Source of the DNA: Anastrepha obliqua
Taxonomy: Eukaryota; Arthropoda; Insecta; Diptera; Tephritidae
Assembly: GCF_027943255.1 (NCBI RefSeq)
Contig: NC_072895.1
Coordinates: forward strand, 70,682,001-70,746,000
Length of the DNA stretch: 64,000 nucleotides
Reading direction: 5' to 3'
Shown here: one piece after another, positions 32,333 through 45,520 of the stretch
Numbering within the stretch: the first letter of the stretch is position 1
Layout: every line of letters begins with the position of its first letter
Position numbers and translations under genes: made by a program
Notes under the pieces: model-generated
Told to the model about the DNA's origin: nothing
The model's database searches: none
Seen by the model: only the letters and a program-made list of their open reading frames with translations

Positions 32333-33022
32333 TTGAATTGTGTATAAATGTGGACTGCAATGAAAGGTGATAACTGTGGAATAGGTTTTCTTGACAATCG
32401 TGAGTAAATTTGTATTAGAATATTTACTTCGTTAAGCCTAAGATAAGCCGTAGATAAATCAGTTTGCTTTCCTACAGCACAGTTGGAAGTGTTCTACTTT
32501 CCATCACACTATACGCAGTAGTATATCCATTTATGGGGATCTATTAATACTATATATGTATATATATATATATATTAATAAAATTAAAGTGATTATAGAG
32601 GGCATGTATCATTACTATATAAAGTCTATAGTTTCACATGCATGTGATAATTTTCCCGGTTGACGAAAATAGTTGAGTTTTGTCGCACAGTGTGCTACCG
32701 TAAATTTGTTTTAACTGAATCGCAACTAAACGAATGTCCTTTGCCAGTCAAGTGTCCTCCAGGTGATATTGGCTGGTATCGCTAGTCATATCAAAACTTA
32801 CTAACAACCAAGTTAAGCATCTTAAATTTGATTTTTTTCTAACTTTTAGCTAAAAATTATTCTCGTCCACTTCTTCAAGAAGTATTGAATACCTGAATAC
32901 TTACAAACACTTTTCTTGATCGGATCTGACCGACTATCCCTAATTGCAATGCTGTTATATACCCCACCACTGCACTATCCTATATCTGTTTGAGGCCAAC
33001 AAAAAATTCCAAACGTTAGTAT

Positions 33023-33277
33023 TTAGGCATGACAGTCCAAATCTAAAGGGGTTTCCTCCTCCTCATCACACAATTGATTTCCTTCATATACAGTCTGATT
33101 CATCTTGCGTTCGTTATTTGGACTATCGAGTTTTTGGCTTGAAGAATGTTGAGAAATTTTTTGAAAAACAGTCATGCCTACTTTAATAATACTAGTTGGG
33201 CATCTTGTATTATAAATAAAGTGGTTTGAAATGTAAAAGCTGTCATCAGAGATATCCAGTGAAATATTACAAGACAT
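33023..33277 (-). CDS. Unidentified open frame, possible small exon
   Basis: The frame starts at an AAATATG context (33277) and gives MSCNISLDISDDSFYISNHF, a middle with KISQHSSSQKLDSPNNERK and an acidic end QLCDEEEETPLDLDC (84 aa). Composition is less AT-skewed than chance frames nearby. There is no domain I recognise and no clear splice sites were established. It could be an orphan exon, part of an unrecognised element or chance. Confidence 0.2.
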   Translation of the reverse strand: MSCNISLDISDDSFYISNHFIYNTRCPTSIIKVGMTVFQKISQHSSSQKLDSPNNERKMNQTVYEGNQLCDEEEETPLDLDCHA

Positions 33278-34261
33278 ATTTGGGGGAATCTTAACGCGAG
33301 TTGCTACCTAAGCGGCCGCTTTAACCCTTTAAAAATAATGTTTGGCAAAAGTCAGCTCTAAACTAAAATATTTTATATAAATGGTAAATATAAAACTTTA
33401 CTAGAGTCCAACAAAAATAAGAGTCCCCAACGCACTATGAAGGTGCATTCTTTCCCTTAATGAAATGATCACTTTTTAGCCAATTTTTTATGTTATTGAA
33501 AAAATGTCAGTTCTGAGCCTTAAAAGAATTGGAAAACCTTGGATTTTTGTATTGTTCTTATTAAAAAATTATTTTTAAGGATTTGGTTAAGAATATCGGC
33601 TAGCTAATCCGAATGTAATTTTAAATTATATAAACTATGTTTTCTGAGAACTTTGATTAAAGAATAGAAAATAAAAAAGTTTTATAATTAGAAGGAAGGG
33701 GAAAATTCAAATAGAGCAATCCAAACAATCTAAAAAAAAAAAAATTTTCTGGCTATCCAATAACTTCTCAGACGGTTTGAATCTCATTTCTCGTATTTTA
33801 GTCTGTTGTTTGAAATGAAACCAGCAACCCAGAGCTTTTTATAGCGGCTAATTTTCTTTTTAGCTTTTCGAAATACACACTTTTAATGCGGACACAAAAG
33901 TAGTCAGTTGTTAACTTATTAGGTTATTTTTAATGGAGTTAAACAAATATCTGTATGGTGTCTGCGTCTTCTCTGTCATTATTACATGTTTGACAGGAAA
34001 TCGTGATTGCTTATCTAAAGGTTTGCCCACTCGTGACATTAGAGCTTTGGCACTCTCTTGCATTTATGAAAGTTGAAAAATGGTGACTCAACTGTACTTT
34101 TCACTTAAAGGAAAACAAACAGCGAACAGCTTAAAAAATAAATTACAATTAACATTTTAATGTTAATAAAATCTTGCTCAATAAGTTTTGCGGTTCGATA
34201 AGAAAAACACAGTTCTATGGTTTGAAATACGCTTTATTATTCAGTATAGTTTGATGAAATA

Positions 34262-34920
34262 CGCATGCATTATTTCAGGTCTGGAAGTCCGGTTGGTACA
34301 GGAGTTTCATGATCGTTCCATACTTGTCTTCATGCTTTTATGAATTTTACAATGTCGGTCGCACCTGTTCGCGTTCTTATCTCCTCATTCTTTTTATGGA
34401 ATAATCTAATTTTCCCACCGATCGCCCTAAGAGCATGCATTTCGGAAGTCTGCAGCACTTAAATATTTATATTGCACTACTTTTTCTATCATATAGCAAT
34501 CAGTATCCAACTTGTATCCTTTAGGCTCTAACGATTTTGTTTTTCCAGTTGAAACTTCCATATTGTATTATCTGAAAGTTATAACAAAGCCGTGCAAAAA
34601 CCTTTGAAGATTGTCTTCGTAATCAGCCACCAAAACAGTGTCATTTGCATAGCCGACGACTTGTTTGTCGGTTTGTCGAGTCGCTTTTCTTCCCTTTAAA
34701 ATTTCTCTTGAGATAGTTTTTTATTTCTTGCAAGACTCCTGAAAATATGGGCAATCTCTTGATGAAGATGCTCTTCACTATATTTTATATATTCATTTAT
34801 AATACCGCCAAGAGGTTCTTCGTTCTTAAGCGTTTTATTGCGAATTCTACTTCTTTAGCTATTATATTTGCGTCTGTATGTTCATGATCATAAAAAGCAG
34901 AGCTTAACGTCAATGTAGGG
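34262..34920 (-). pseudogene. LINE reverse transcriptase relic
   Basis: No long frame survives, but on minus the pieces run in RT order: SSAFYDHEHTDANIIAKEVE and EFAIKRLRTKN (pre-RT/finger region, 34920-34800), the catalytic box VVGYANDTVLVADYEDNLQR (about 34610-34665) and the post-RT segment QTSEMHALRAIGGKIRL, EEIRTRTGATDIVKFI (34466-34330). YADD has become YAND, losing the first catalytic Asp of the pair. The post-RT pattern fits LINEs with an EMR.LR.I.GK.R block; the clade is not fixed. Frameshifts lie between the pieces. Confidence 0.72.
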
Positions 34921-34930
34921 CCTTTTTTAT

Positions 34931-36316
34931 ATAATTCTTAAAAGTAATATTCTCATCTTTAATGTATTTTGGATGTATTCTAATTGTTTCATTCACTTAT
35001 TTTCCCTGGTTTCTTAACATTTTCTAGGCAAAAGATTACAATAAGACCAATTTGCTCGTCCCTTTTCCAGAAGAGATAATCTTTATTCCATTATTTATTA
35101 ATAAATTACACAGAGTACCATGTGGAAACTGAAGCAGAAAGTGTGCGATTTTTGAAGTTAGCAAGAGAGCAAAGCTGTATAAGTTCTGCAGAAATATAAT
35201 GAGTTAAATTTCTATTTTCAATATATAATAAGCGTTTTCCATAATCTTATGTTAATTATGTTTATACACCACTAACTCACACTTATTTTGTAAATACCTT
35301 TCACTATCTACACTCACTTATTCATAACTATATTCATATACAGACTTATCCATGTGTGTTCATGTTGGCATGTTCATATTAATATGAAAACGCTCAGTTA
35401 ACCGTTGATGCATTAAGTAGACATGCAATATTGCTAGCACACACAAATATATTTAAACCTGATAAATATCGAGCAAACATGTGCGTCGTCACATGTGACA
35501 TCTATGCCTTGTATGCTTGTATAGATAAATGTAACATTGTGCATGCAACATACCAACAACTCCAAAGGTCTATACTTACGCATGTCATAACAGTCAACAC
35601 ATGCGTCAGCTCGTTGCGCGCTAGAGTGACACTGATTTACTTTTAACAACAGCAGGGGGCATCAATGCACACAAACAGACACACACATACACGACATTTG
35701 ATTGGTAGTTGCACTCTACATCATATGCTTCACTTCACTTTTTCACTTCGCAACATTTTACTGTATTTTACTTATATGCTTACATAAATAGTTTTGTTAC
35801 ATTTTTTATTTTCCTTTAATATTTTCTATTTGTTTGCCAATGTTACAGTTGCACGTTCACGCATGCAAACATCTGCTCACGCTTATGCTTGTGTTGACAT
35901 ATATTTTTTAGCAGCACATGCGGCCTCATAAATTTATTGAAGCTGCGAGTTCACGATTTGCTCGCTGCCACTGCAAACTTTTCACCAGTACTCCAGCAAA
36001 GGTTACGTATACGCCAAGGTGATGACAATCCTGCGCAAATTATGCTGAAGAGAATGTTACGTGCGATTTTGAAAAGTAATTCATAAGAAATTTACGGTAC
36101 TAGATATACTAATGCATTTTTGGTTCTATATATTTATACGCATATGATAAATGCAACTGTATTTGTAAATTTCATCAATAATTATTATTGGTTATGTATG
36201 TGTCTATGTAAAGTGTACGGTATGCATGCACATTAGGGTGCGCCACTAAAAATAAGCGATAAGAATATAATAAGTATTATAATAATAAGTATTATATTCT
36301 TAGACATAATAAATAT
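34931..36316. other. Unassigned stretch
   Basis: Overlapping frames on both strands at 35431-35649 are mirror shadows. A small AT palindrome and repeat (36258-36301) precede mariner M3. Nothing else is seen. Confidence 0.5.
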
Positions 36317-36318
36317 TA

Positions 36319-37420
36319 TTAGGTGCGCAACTAAATTCACGCTGTTTTTTTTAATGAAAATACAACTTTATTGTGGAAAAGTGGTTACAAGTGAATCATT
36401 GAAAGTATTGCCCACCGCTGGGTACTCCTTTTTCGCATCTTTCTAGTAGATCTCGTATACCGTCGCGGTAAACCTGTTCACCTTTTGACGCTATCCACAG
36501 ATCAAGCCATGTCTTCATATGAATGGAACTGCTGGTCAGCTAGACCATGTGCCATCGATCAGAACAGGTGACAATCGGACGGCACAATATCTGGAGAATA
36601 TGGCGGCTGGGGTGGATTTCCCATTTCAGGTTCGCTTGGTTTTAACAGTTCATAATAAATAAAACCAACTTGGCCCCACCAAATACATAGCATAACCTTC
36701 GAAACGTGAATATTCGGCCGAGGCGATGACGTAGAAGCTTGCCCGGGAAATCCACATGACTTTATTTTCTTTGGATTGCTGTAATGAATCCATTTTCCAT
36801 CACCCGTCAAGATGCAGTGAAGAAAACCCTTCCTTTTTTGCCGCTGGACCAGTTGTTCACAGGCGAAAAAACGACATTCAATATGGCTTGGTTTTAACTC
36901 ATAAGGAACCCAAGTCCCTTGTTTCTGAATCATTACCAAAGCATGCAATCGCTTGGAAATGGATTGGCGGGTAACTCCTAGTACTGAAACAAGCTCTTCT
37001 TGCGTTTGACATGCATTCTCATTGAGCAGTGCTTCCAATTCAGCGTCTTCGAAGGTTTTTGGCCTTCTTTCACGCGGACGGTCGTCAACATTAAAATCAG
37101 GTCTTTCGTGGTTTCACTTAAAGCAGCATCTCCATAAACTTTTTGTAGCTCTCGATGCGCTTTAGCCGCCGTTTTTTTCGAATGAAAGAGGAAAATCAAC
37201 ACTTCCCGCAAATGACGATTATTTGGCACAAAATCAGACATTTTCACAAAACCAAAAATATACTCATATGAAACCAAAACAAAATCGATAATCTATCGAA
37301 GCAGTTTGTTTACCATATGTCTAAGCTTGGTTTATGACGTTTAGGTTATGTTAGAATCGCCTAGCACACACTGCTGGCGGCATCTATTGACAAACAGCGG
37401 GAACTTAGTTGCGCACCTAA
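36319..37420 (-). mobile_element. Mellifera-type mariner M3, internally deleted
   Basis: 1102 bp with ends TTAGGTGCGCAACTAA at both sides (inverted), flanked by TA (36317-36318 and 37421-37422). The terminal repeats are the cleanest of the three copies, while the interior has lost roughly 170 bases. Confidence 0.9.
36396..37241 (-). pseudogene. DD34D mariner transposase, mellifera-type (M3)
   Basis: ATG at 37239-37241 gives MSDFVPNNRHLREVLIFLFH and HRELQKVYGDAALSETT, then a deletion and frameshift. The frame 36559-37038 gives EALLNENACQTQEELVSVLG, WVPYELKPSHIE, the first catalytic box TGDGKWIHYSN (Asp kept, following Glu changed to Gly) and VMLCIWWGQVGFIYYELLKP. It then jumps from SEP to PPYSPDIVPSDCHLF, so the second box (HDNARPHV) is deleted while the third Asp remains. 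It cannot be active. Confidence 0.87.
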
Positions 37421-37422
37421 TA

Positions 37423-40400
37423 TATTCTAAGACTACAAAAAAAAATATGAAGATTTACGTGAACTGGATGAATTTGAAAAATCGCAAAAAAATTAGTTCT
37501 TTATAGATAAAATAGTTTTTTATATCTTCTTTTACTAAATCGGTTGAGCTGATGTAAGTCTTAATATTTTACTAAAATATTTTGGCATAAGTTTTAAAAT
37601 AAAGTAGATTTCATGATTCCGATCTTAAAATATAACCCATTTTTTGTGTGAAAATTTACATCTACGTTCTTGCGCTAGACCTCGGCTGCTACAAATCACC
37701 TCAAAACTAATGAAGCCAATTATTCTGACCCCATTTGTTGTTGTAGTTTACTTAAATCCTCTGACTAGCCTACCTCTGACACGTGTTTGTGACATTTTGC
37801 ACATATATTCTTTCACAAGCCTGTGCTCTCATGCCATACAACATATCTGCACATACACATACACACATATACGTTATTATTGGCCAGAGAGCGCACACAT
37901 TCAGATAGTTATAGGAAAGGAATACTACGCACCATGCCGGCAATAATCTTTAGTAATTTGACTATGACAAGAATTGACACAGCAGCGAACTTCGGATTTA
38001 CTTGGAATTTTAGCTGATTAATTACTAGCAAGCGAATGTGCTCCCCTGCTGCTATAAATTGGGCATTCGGCTGTCGTATACTTCACAATGTTGCCTTTAT
38101 TCGTTGGGCGTTTCACGTGTTGCTTCTTTGGAGGAGTCTACATAAGTAGTGGATATTTTGCGTTTGAGTTTTTGTGAAAAAATACGTGAAATTAGGGAAA
38201 TATTTAATATATACAAAACATCTAAAATGCCTAAGATGAGCAATTTGCAGAAAAACGTAAAACATTGCTGCAATAGGTTTGTTCCATGGTGATGCATATT
38301 CTTTAACTGTAGAATGCACTTCCACATAATGTCCCTAAAGAGACGAAGGATAAGAAGAAAATAATACACTGAATCATTTGAAATTTTTTATTTAAATTTT
38401 ATAGACACTACGCTCACGTCTTGCATTTGTTATGTTTCTTATGATATGAACTTTATGCATGCAGAGTCTTTGTGGAACCACTCATGCAGAAACTTTTAAC
38501 TAATTTCACCATTTTGATATGTTATTTTTACTTAAAGCCAATCCACTGTTTTTAAGCGTAGTTGGAGCTTTTATCTATTTAGAATGCGATCATATGGATA
38601 TTTCAATTCTGAATGACCTTCACTCGCAAAAGTTCTCGTTATCTGCATTCATAACTGATTCTCTTGTGTGAACTAAATTTTTTACGTAGGCGTAAAATTT
38701 CCGTAGATTTAGAATATTACATTGCTTTTAAGAGTGTGAAGTTCTATAACTAAGTCTCTACCAACTGTTTTTGATAAATTTTCCTATAAAATATTTAAAA
38801 ACCGTTTTTTTATTTTTAGTGTTTGTTTTTTGTTTTCAGTACTAAATTCGGCCGCAATCCAAAAAACTGTTTAGCTAGCATCTTGTTATCATCATCCAAA
38901 TAGTTACCCCAATTTGAATATAAAAAAAAAATTACATATACTTAGGATTAGTTAATTTATGTGGCTTAATCATTTATTATATCGGGGAATATCCATATCC
39001 CCAATGGCAGTTTTTAATATTATATATATTTAAAATAAACAAACGAAAAAATTAAACTATTTGCCCTTTTAACAGTCAAAAACTTCTTTGGTTTTTATAT
39101 TTCTGTACTTTACGTCTTATAGAAAATCTTAGAGGCACACAATTCTAGGGTCAAATCTTTCGAACTACTTTTATTATCTTATTTTTTATGATTAATTGTT
39201 TCATTTTTGAATTTTTTTGTTTTTGTATGTTATCAATGAAAAAATATTTTCCGGTTTCTTATTGTTATTATTTACTCATAGTCTTATATTTTTATTTTGG
39301 TATCCAATATTTACACTTCGTCTAGACAAACAATGAGTGGCAAACTTTTTCTAAGCGAAATTGATGTATTTATGTACTTATTGATAAAATCTATTAAGCA
39401 TGCGCAGACATTTATAAATCCATGCACATTCATAAAATTATAAATTCTCACACATACATACATACATATCTGTAGCACTTTCGCTGGTAAAATTATTGTC
39501 TGACCTTCACTCTGCAAAAACTTAGGCTTCACTCTGATTCGGGTTAAGGTCACGAGCAGCTGCAAAGCCAACTGTTTGTCTGAACCCTCCCTAGTTTAGT
39601 TTGAGTAAAATCACCCTCATTTAAAAAAAGTAAATTATAAAAAGAAAATAAAATATAATATTCTTGTATTGCCTATCCAATATGTTGCACGCAGGTAGCC
39701 AGGAGTGCTTTTAATATTTACACAATATTTGGCCATGACAAGTTTTTTCAATTTCTATTTTTTGTTTGTTTTGGATTTCACACTTTGCTAGCTAAAAACC
39801 TCTTGCATTTCTGTTTAAATAATTTTAGACTGGACGATTGAATAAACGGTAGTCGAAAGAGTATTTAAAGGAATACAGGGGAGGTAAACATGGGGTGGGA
39901 AATGTATAGCAGATATTTGAGCGATGTGAAAAACAAAGTGTGTTGGTGGGAAAATTTCGCAGGTAACTAATATCTAAAACTGATAGCTTATCAGGTGTGG
40001 TAAAGATGTGAGAGCTACGAGGCTTGGCTTCGCAGAAAGATGAGTACATACTGCGGTACGTTTATTTTATTATGACCCAAACAGTTACCGCACAAGATAC
40101 TCTAAGTCATGGTTTTCTTAACTTTGATGTCGCTCATATTTATGCTAATCAGATAGTGAAGAAAACATCAACTAGAGCTTAGCGAAAACTTTATGCTTGA
40201 CGGTCGTTCATGGTGGAGTTGCTATAGAAGCACAGATCTTAGTACTATTTCAGTTTGAAGGTCAAGTAAGTCGAAATAATTGGTGATACCGCAGAAGAAA
40301 TGTAGTTGCTGCCTTCAAGCATAAATTACCATTTAGTTAAAAATACGCAGGCAGCGCGGAAACTTTCTGCACCCTTTAATAATAAAGAAAGGCAGAAACC

Positions 40401-41726
40401 GGTGAATTTAAAAATCAGAGCAAAACTTTAAGATTGTATCCCTAACATTTTCGGAATATGTGAGAATGGATATCGAAACGTTTGCTTATCTTTTATTAAA
40501 AATTTTAGATCTGTTCATTTAAATAACGATTAATGATAAAAATAAGATTTATAAGTAATTTATTTGAAAATAATTAAAAAAACTTTCCGAGTTCTAAAGG
40601 AGTAGAATTCAAAAATAATTTGCTTTTAATTAAGTAAAAGTTTGAAGTTTTGTAGCAAAATACATTTAATCATGTTTTATTTTACTTAATAAACATAATT
40701 ATAAAGAATTAAATTACAGATGTAAGGCAACTAGCAGCTGGAGTTATCACCCTGATTTATTTACTAAAGATTCTTATAATATTTTATAAAATAGTGTAGA
40801 AAAAGATAGTGCCCAATTTAATCCGAGAAAACTCAATAAAAAATTTGTTTAGTTTTATCAATTGCCTTTGTTCCCATACACACATAACTTTACGAAATAC
40901 CCATTTACAATTTTATCAGCTATTTTTTCAGCTTCATTACAACGGCACCCTCTGAAGTTTCTGTCTGCGATCCATAAATAGCAAAAAGCATCAAAAGCAT
41001 CATGTATACCTGTATGTCAGTGCTCGTGACACTATTGTATTGCCAAAAACAATTTTTATAAACATGCCCTTCTTTCACCAAATTAACCTTACCTTCTCTC
41101 CTTAATATTTAAATTAGCCTAGTTTGCTAATCATTATGAATTGAAGTGCCTTCATATTTAAACATCTTTATAATAATTTTAATGCTTTCATATCTCCTCC
41201 ACTCAATCGTCTTGTGGTTTCGTATGTGTTATTAGTTTTCAATGAAATTTCAGATATTACTTATCTTTAAATTACTTTCAAAGTACATATAATAAGTGCA
41301 TTTTCTTGAACTTCAATAAACAATAAATATCAACCAAACAGGTTACACCGAAAATGATATATTTCTTGTTAATATTTAATGAAGCTTAGTTTACTCTTAT
41401 CTGTAAGTCATTTGATTTGAATAATTTAATTTGAAACTTAGCTGATAGTCATACAAACTGCCCTCTTTTCACAAACATAATAGTGATAGCAATATCTTGC
41501 AATGAAACCGACTGGTTCTATACTACCTACTTCAAAACCAGTGTATTTTTAACGCGTAAATATTCTTCGAAAAGTTCAATTGCAGCTTACGCATAGGCTT
41601 ATACCAGTTATTGACCCAGTAATATAAAGGTCAAGGAAAATGAATAATTGACCCCTTTAATATTTATTTATTTCGCCTGATCCTTATCACATACATTTGG
41701 AAAGAAATTGTATGTGATTTGCAATT
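37423..41726. other. Unassigned AT-rich stretch
   Basis: The largest gap. Chance frames (for example 37644-37946 and 39311-39571) show no motif. No inverted-repeat ends or RNA gene were noticed. Confidence 0.5.
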
Positions 41727-42110
41727 TTGAAAGTAGCAGAATGTATAATTGAGAGGAGATGGAGCAGAAAACAGATTGGAGTCTTTAGTGACCGTCAGGC
41801 TGCTCTAAAGACTTTGAAGAACACAAAGGAGACCTCAAAGATTGTTCAAGAATGTAAGAAAAAGATTAATTCAGTTGCCCGTCAGCATAAGCTTGTACTT
41901 ATATGGGTACCAGAACATTGCGGTCTTCAAGGGAATGAAATTTCCTATGAATTGGCCAACTGTGGATCCCCGGTTACTCCCCAAAGACTAGAGCCATTTA
42001 TCGGAATCAGTTCTGCAGGAATCATGCAGTGTATCAAAGATTATATATGTAATTTACATAAAGAGCGATGGTGAATGGAAAGAGAACGATGTTAAAACAA
42101 GACCGACACA
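41727..42110 (+). pseudogene. RNase H domain relic of an I/Jockey-like LINE
   Basis: The open frame gives QIGVFSDRQAALKTLKN (first acidic site), VQECKKKINSVARQHKL, LIWVPEHCGLQGNEISYELA (family WVPGHCGIPGNE.ADELA; Gly to Glu and Asp to Tyr) and LEPFIGISSAGIMQCIKD. Two conserved positions are altered. After HKERW the reading is stop-ridden. It is on plus, opposite to the relic at 0.8-1.2 kb, and no RT accompanies it. Confidence 0.82.
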
Positions 42111-42461
42111 CCTTATTAAGCCCCGAAGTAGTAATATTGTACGCAGTTCTATTCTTCATACTTAGACAATAAAGTTAAAATGGTTTTCCCTTAGGCCTTC
42201 ACAATTAAAATGAGATTTTAAAATATAATATATCAGTCGATTTCATTTGGGCGGAAATGAGTTGAACAAGCGAAAGGAAATTAGTAAAAAATGGGCAAAG
42301 TGTTGATGTGATATTATTTGGACAATATATTTATTATAATATTTTATTTACACATTTAAAAAATTTATAAATACCAACGAATAAAATATTATTCATATTT
42401 TAAATTTAAAATTGGATGAAGAAATATCCAATTTTATTTATTATTATATTAACAAGGTATA

Positions 42462-42926
42462 TTAGGCCGGGTCGATTTGTGGGGAGGCAAAAAAATCGCC
42501 CACTGCTCTGTGAAAATCATATTCTAGGGATCAAAATAAGAAACTTTGCCGAAGGAACCATACCTCTAAAACGAATTCTGATGTCCCCCAATTTGGGTCG
42601 AACTTTTTAGTTTCTTTTCTATAACTCACTTAAATTAATTTTTTCATTTATTGTACATATGTTCTGACTAAATAAATTTCTTAAGAGAAAAAATAGATAT
42701 TATTATAAATAAATAATAAATAATATTATAAATAAATAAAAATAAAGAAAAATCATAGCCATTTAGTTGATTTTTTCATGTAAAGGCCAAAAATGGTGAT
42801 ATTTTGAAATTGGAGACATCAGAATTCGTTTCAGAGGTATGGTTCCTTCGGCAAAGTTTCTTATTTTGATCCCTAGAATACGATTTTCACAGATCAATGA
42901 GCGATTTTTAAATCCACCCGCCCTAA
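42462..42926. mobile_element. Foldback element with about 130-bp inverted arms
   Basis: The left arm (42462-42595) and right arm (42806-42926) are inverted copies. Both begin TTAGG..CGGGT from outside, contain a CTCTGTGAAAATC or ATCTGTGAAAATC block, then TAGGGATCAAAATAAGAAAC and ATACCTCT(A/G)AAACGAATT. The left arm has a short insertion near 42480. The spacer is AT-rich and repetitive. No protein is encoded; the two apparent mirrored frames come from the palindrome. Long arms with a short spacer are typical of foldback-type elements. Confidence 0.8.
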
Positions 42927-43493
42927 GGTATATATTTCTTATTCGCAAAATTATCCTACATTTCCTTTTCGTTGTTATAGTCAGCGTAATAATAGGTCGT
43001 TTTGCAACTGGTATGATACTGGTCAATCTTGAACCAGTATAACTTTTTCAATCACAAATTCCAATTCATATATCACCGAATTTCTGCTGAATAGTTCAAC
43101 GTCTTACTGCAGTGTAATAGTGTGGCATATATAAGCTTTAACAGATTTAGGCCATGCTGCGCCTTTAGTTGTTAGTAGGTTGATTAAATTTTGAGTAACA
43201 AATAGAGGGAGCTGAAGAGAGTGACAAAGTAATGAGGTCAATACATACGAGTATTTATAAGATTTTACCCAATTGGTTTTATTAATTGATATAATGTTTT
43301 TTATACCTATATTATTACATAAATATTTTATTATGTAATAAAAAAAATTAAATTAAATTCTTAAATTCACTTAATGTGAAATTCTTAAACATTCATTAAC
43401 TTTTCATCAAAGCTTCACACCTTTTTTTAGCATTTTTCGACAACTTTTTTTGTCTTTTAGCCAATTCAACTTTGATATAAAGTTGTGCCTGTT

Positions 43494-43645
43494 TAAAGTG
43501 CACAAGCTTTCGCTGATTTTTGACAATTTTTTTTCTTAACAGTGTTGGGCACTAACGAGTGCACGACATTTATTTTTTGTAAAAAAAACCCCGTCAATAA
43601 AAATAATTGTCAAAAATCAGCAACAATTTCAGGGCACTTCAAATT
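43494..43645. repeat. Imperfect inverted repeat (hairpin)
   Basis: AAGTGCACAAGC..GCTGATTTTTGACAATT at 43496 is inverted at about 43600-43645 (AATTGTCAAAAATCAGC..GGGCACTT). The arms are about 35-40 bp with mismatches and the spacer is about 70 bp. It could be the ends of a small element or a chance-preserved duplication. Confidence 0.6.
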
Positions 43646-43650
43646 TGCAT

Positions 43651-45240
43651 GTTATTTTAGTAAAATTGAGTGGGCTATAAAGCTGCATACCTGAAAATTT
43701 TCTAATAGTTCTGATTAATATTTTTGAAATTTTTATGAAGTTGGAAACTTTCGTTACATAGTATGGTCTTTGCAATAGAATTAAATACATTTTTATTTCA
43801 AAAATAGAAAAAAAAATAGTCCATATTTGTCAATTGCGTTTGTATGTTGTCTTTGAAAAGCAGATGTGTTTTATTATAAACCTTTTTCAGATTATATATT
43901 TATGAATTCGGGATACTGCCTGGGCCTGCAGTTGATTGGCTGCTTATTGCAAAGCCTTTATGATGATGCCTATCAAAAGTAGGATCCGAATCCACATCTT
44001 TCGCAATAATGTGCGATTTGTTATGCACAAGCACATTTTTGTTTGGCAGGCGTTAATATTATTTCAAGCATACTACATATATAAATATGTACGAGTATAC
44101 ACCGAAAAGTGCTTAGAGCTATGAATAAGAGCATTAACTGGCACAGGAACATCCGAATATTCGTACAAAAGCCAATTCAAGACAAAAAGCCTGCTCACTC
44201 TCACTTAACTACTACTTACTGAGTAAATTCTACTTACACACAAAAGGTACTTAATATAGGCGCAAGCAGTTGTGAGTGCACGAGTGCGCCTACATATCAT
44301 AAAGTTTATTATGTGTTCATAATTCCCTTGCCAATACCTCACTAATTCGAAAGCAAATACTAGTAATTATAATAATATTGTTAAAATATAGGCAGAGTGG
44401 CTTACCAGGTGCTAGGATACGCTTCAAGCACACGAGCATCAATTTGTTTGCTGTATACATACAGACTTACACATATACGAGTATATATACATATGAGTAG
44501 TACCAGGAAATTTGCAGACTAACAATAGCATATGATTAATGGAAACCCAACTAATTGTATAGAGGGTTGTCTCGCACTCTTGGTTATACCCAATGGTACC
44601 TAAAAGACTACATATGTGCATGTAATATACGAGTATATAAAGATGTTCGTGGATAAGTATTAAAGCAAGCGGTTCTTTGACTTGAAGTGCTATATATATA
44701 TAGAGAGTATGTTAGTAAGTAACAACATTTTGATTGCCTTGGAAGAATTTTACATAAATGATAGTACGCTAGTAAATATTTATTTACGAGTCAGCTACTC
44801 TTATCAAAAGGAAGGAAGGAGAGAGATGTGTCGTAGGAGGCTTTTTTAGCATTTTAATCGGAACTTGTTTTAGGTGGCGTATCCCAACCCCACTGGAAAG
44901 GTGAAGCTACATCTTTATGTATCGAGATGTATTATTGAACGGAATTGGATATATACATAGTATTTTTTAATTATGTAACTTCTATTGATATTTTTTCCTG
45001 TTTCTATGAAATGCGAGGTATCAGCAACTTTTGAAGCCCGTTGAGCTAATGTGAGAAGGCGAAACTGCTTAGGACTTCTATGTACGCGAGGAATTCGAGG
45101 TAAAAAAACACCAATGAATAGAACAAGATTTCCTCGGATGAGAACTCTCTATTTTGATGACGACCATAGCAAACGATTTGTGAATGCCCATATAACTCAC
45201 GGGCCTTCAATGTGTCTGGTGTATGTCTTCGTAACAGCAA
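43651..45240. other. Unassigned stretch
   Basis: No gene seen. ACGAGTATA-type words and CATA microsatellites recur, as elsewhere. Confidence 0.5.
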
Positions 45241-45249
45241 ATGCTCACA

Positions 45250-45520
45250 TCATAGCATTCCAGAGATGCGATGGACTGCTCAATGCAAGAATATTTTTGT
45301 ACCTTACGATGTCTGCTACAGCTGCCATATGAAGGAGTCCAAATTCGGTGTTGGATTTGTGATGGCACCGAGACATCGTCGCCAAGTAATTTCGTTCAAT
45401 CCGGAGGGTCGTCCACAATAATCCGCATCAAAACGAGATTTTTCAACATCTCGCTTTTTCGCGACCCCACCCCGACGGAAGAGAAGAATCACGCGACCAA
45501 AGACCAACATCGACTTGAAT
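45250..45520 (+). pseudogene. RTE endonuclease N-terminal part
   Basis: Text in two frames reads EMRWTAQCKNIFVPYDVCYS (catalytic Glu region), KESKFGVGFVMAPRHRRQV, a stop, then IIRIKTRFFNISLFRDPTPT with EEK. These correspond to EMRWTG, FGVGFVVG..RR.V and ATIRIKARFFNISLICAHAPTEEK in insect RTE/BovB-like proteins. The catalytic GDFNAKVG motif further on is not found. Confidence 0.72.

Larger units (their letters stand above)
31148..34244. other. Unassigned stretch with a G-rich tract
   Basis: Apart from the G-rich tract, a TA run at 32553-32577 and one unidentified frame listed separately, nothing is supportable. Confidence 0.5.

Noticed and set aside
35431..35649. Paired 71-codon frames on opposite strands
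   Set aside because: Perfectly overlapping mirror frames in CA/TG-rich DNA; no evidence for either.
42416..43042. Three short ORFs sharing the text ILGIKIRNFAEGTIPLKRIL
   Set aside because: The shared text comes from the two arms of the foldback element, not from related genes.
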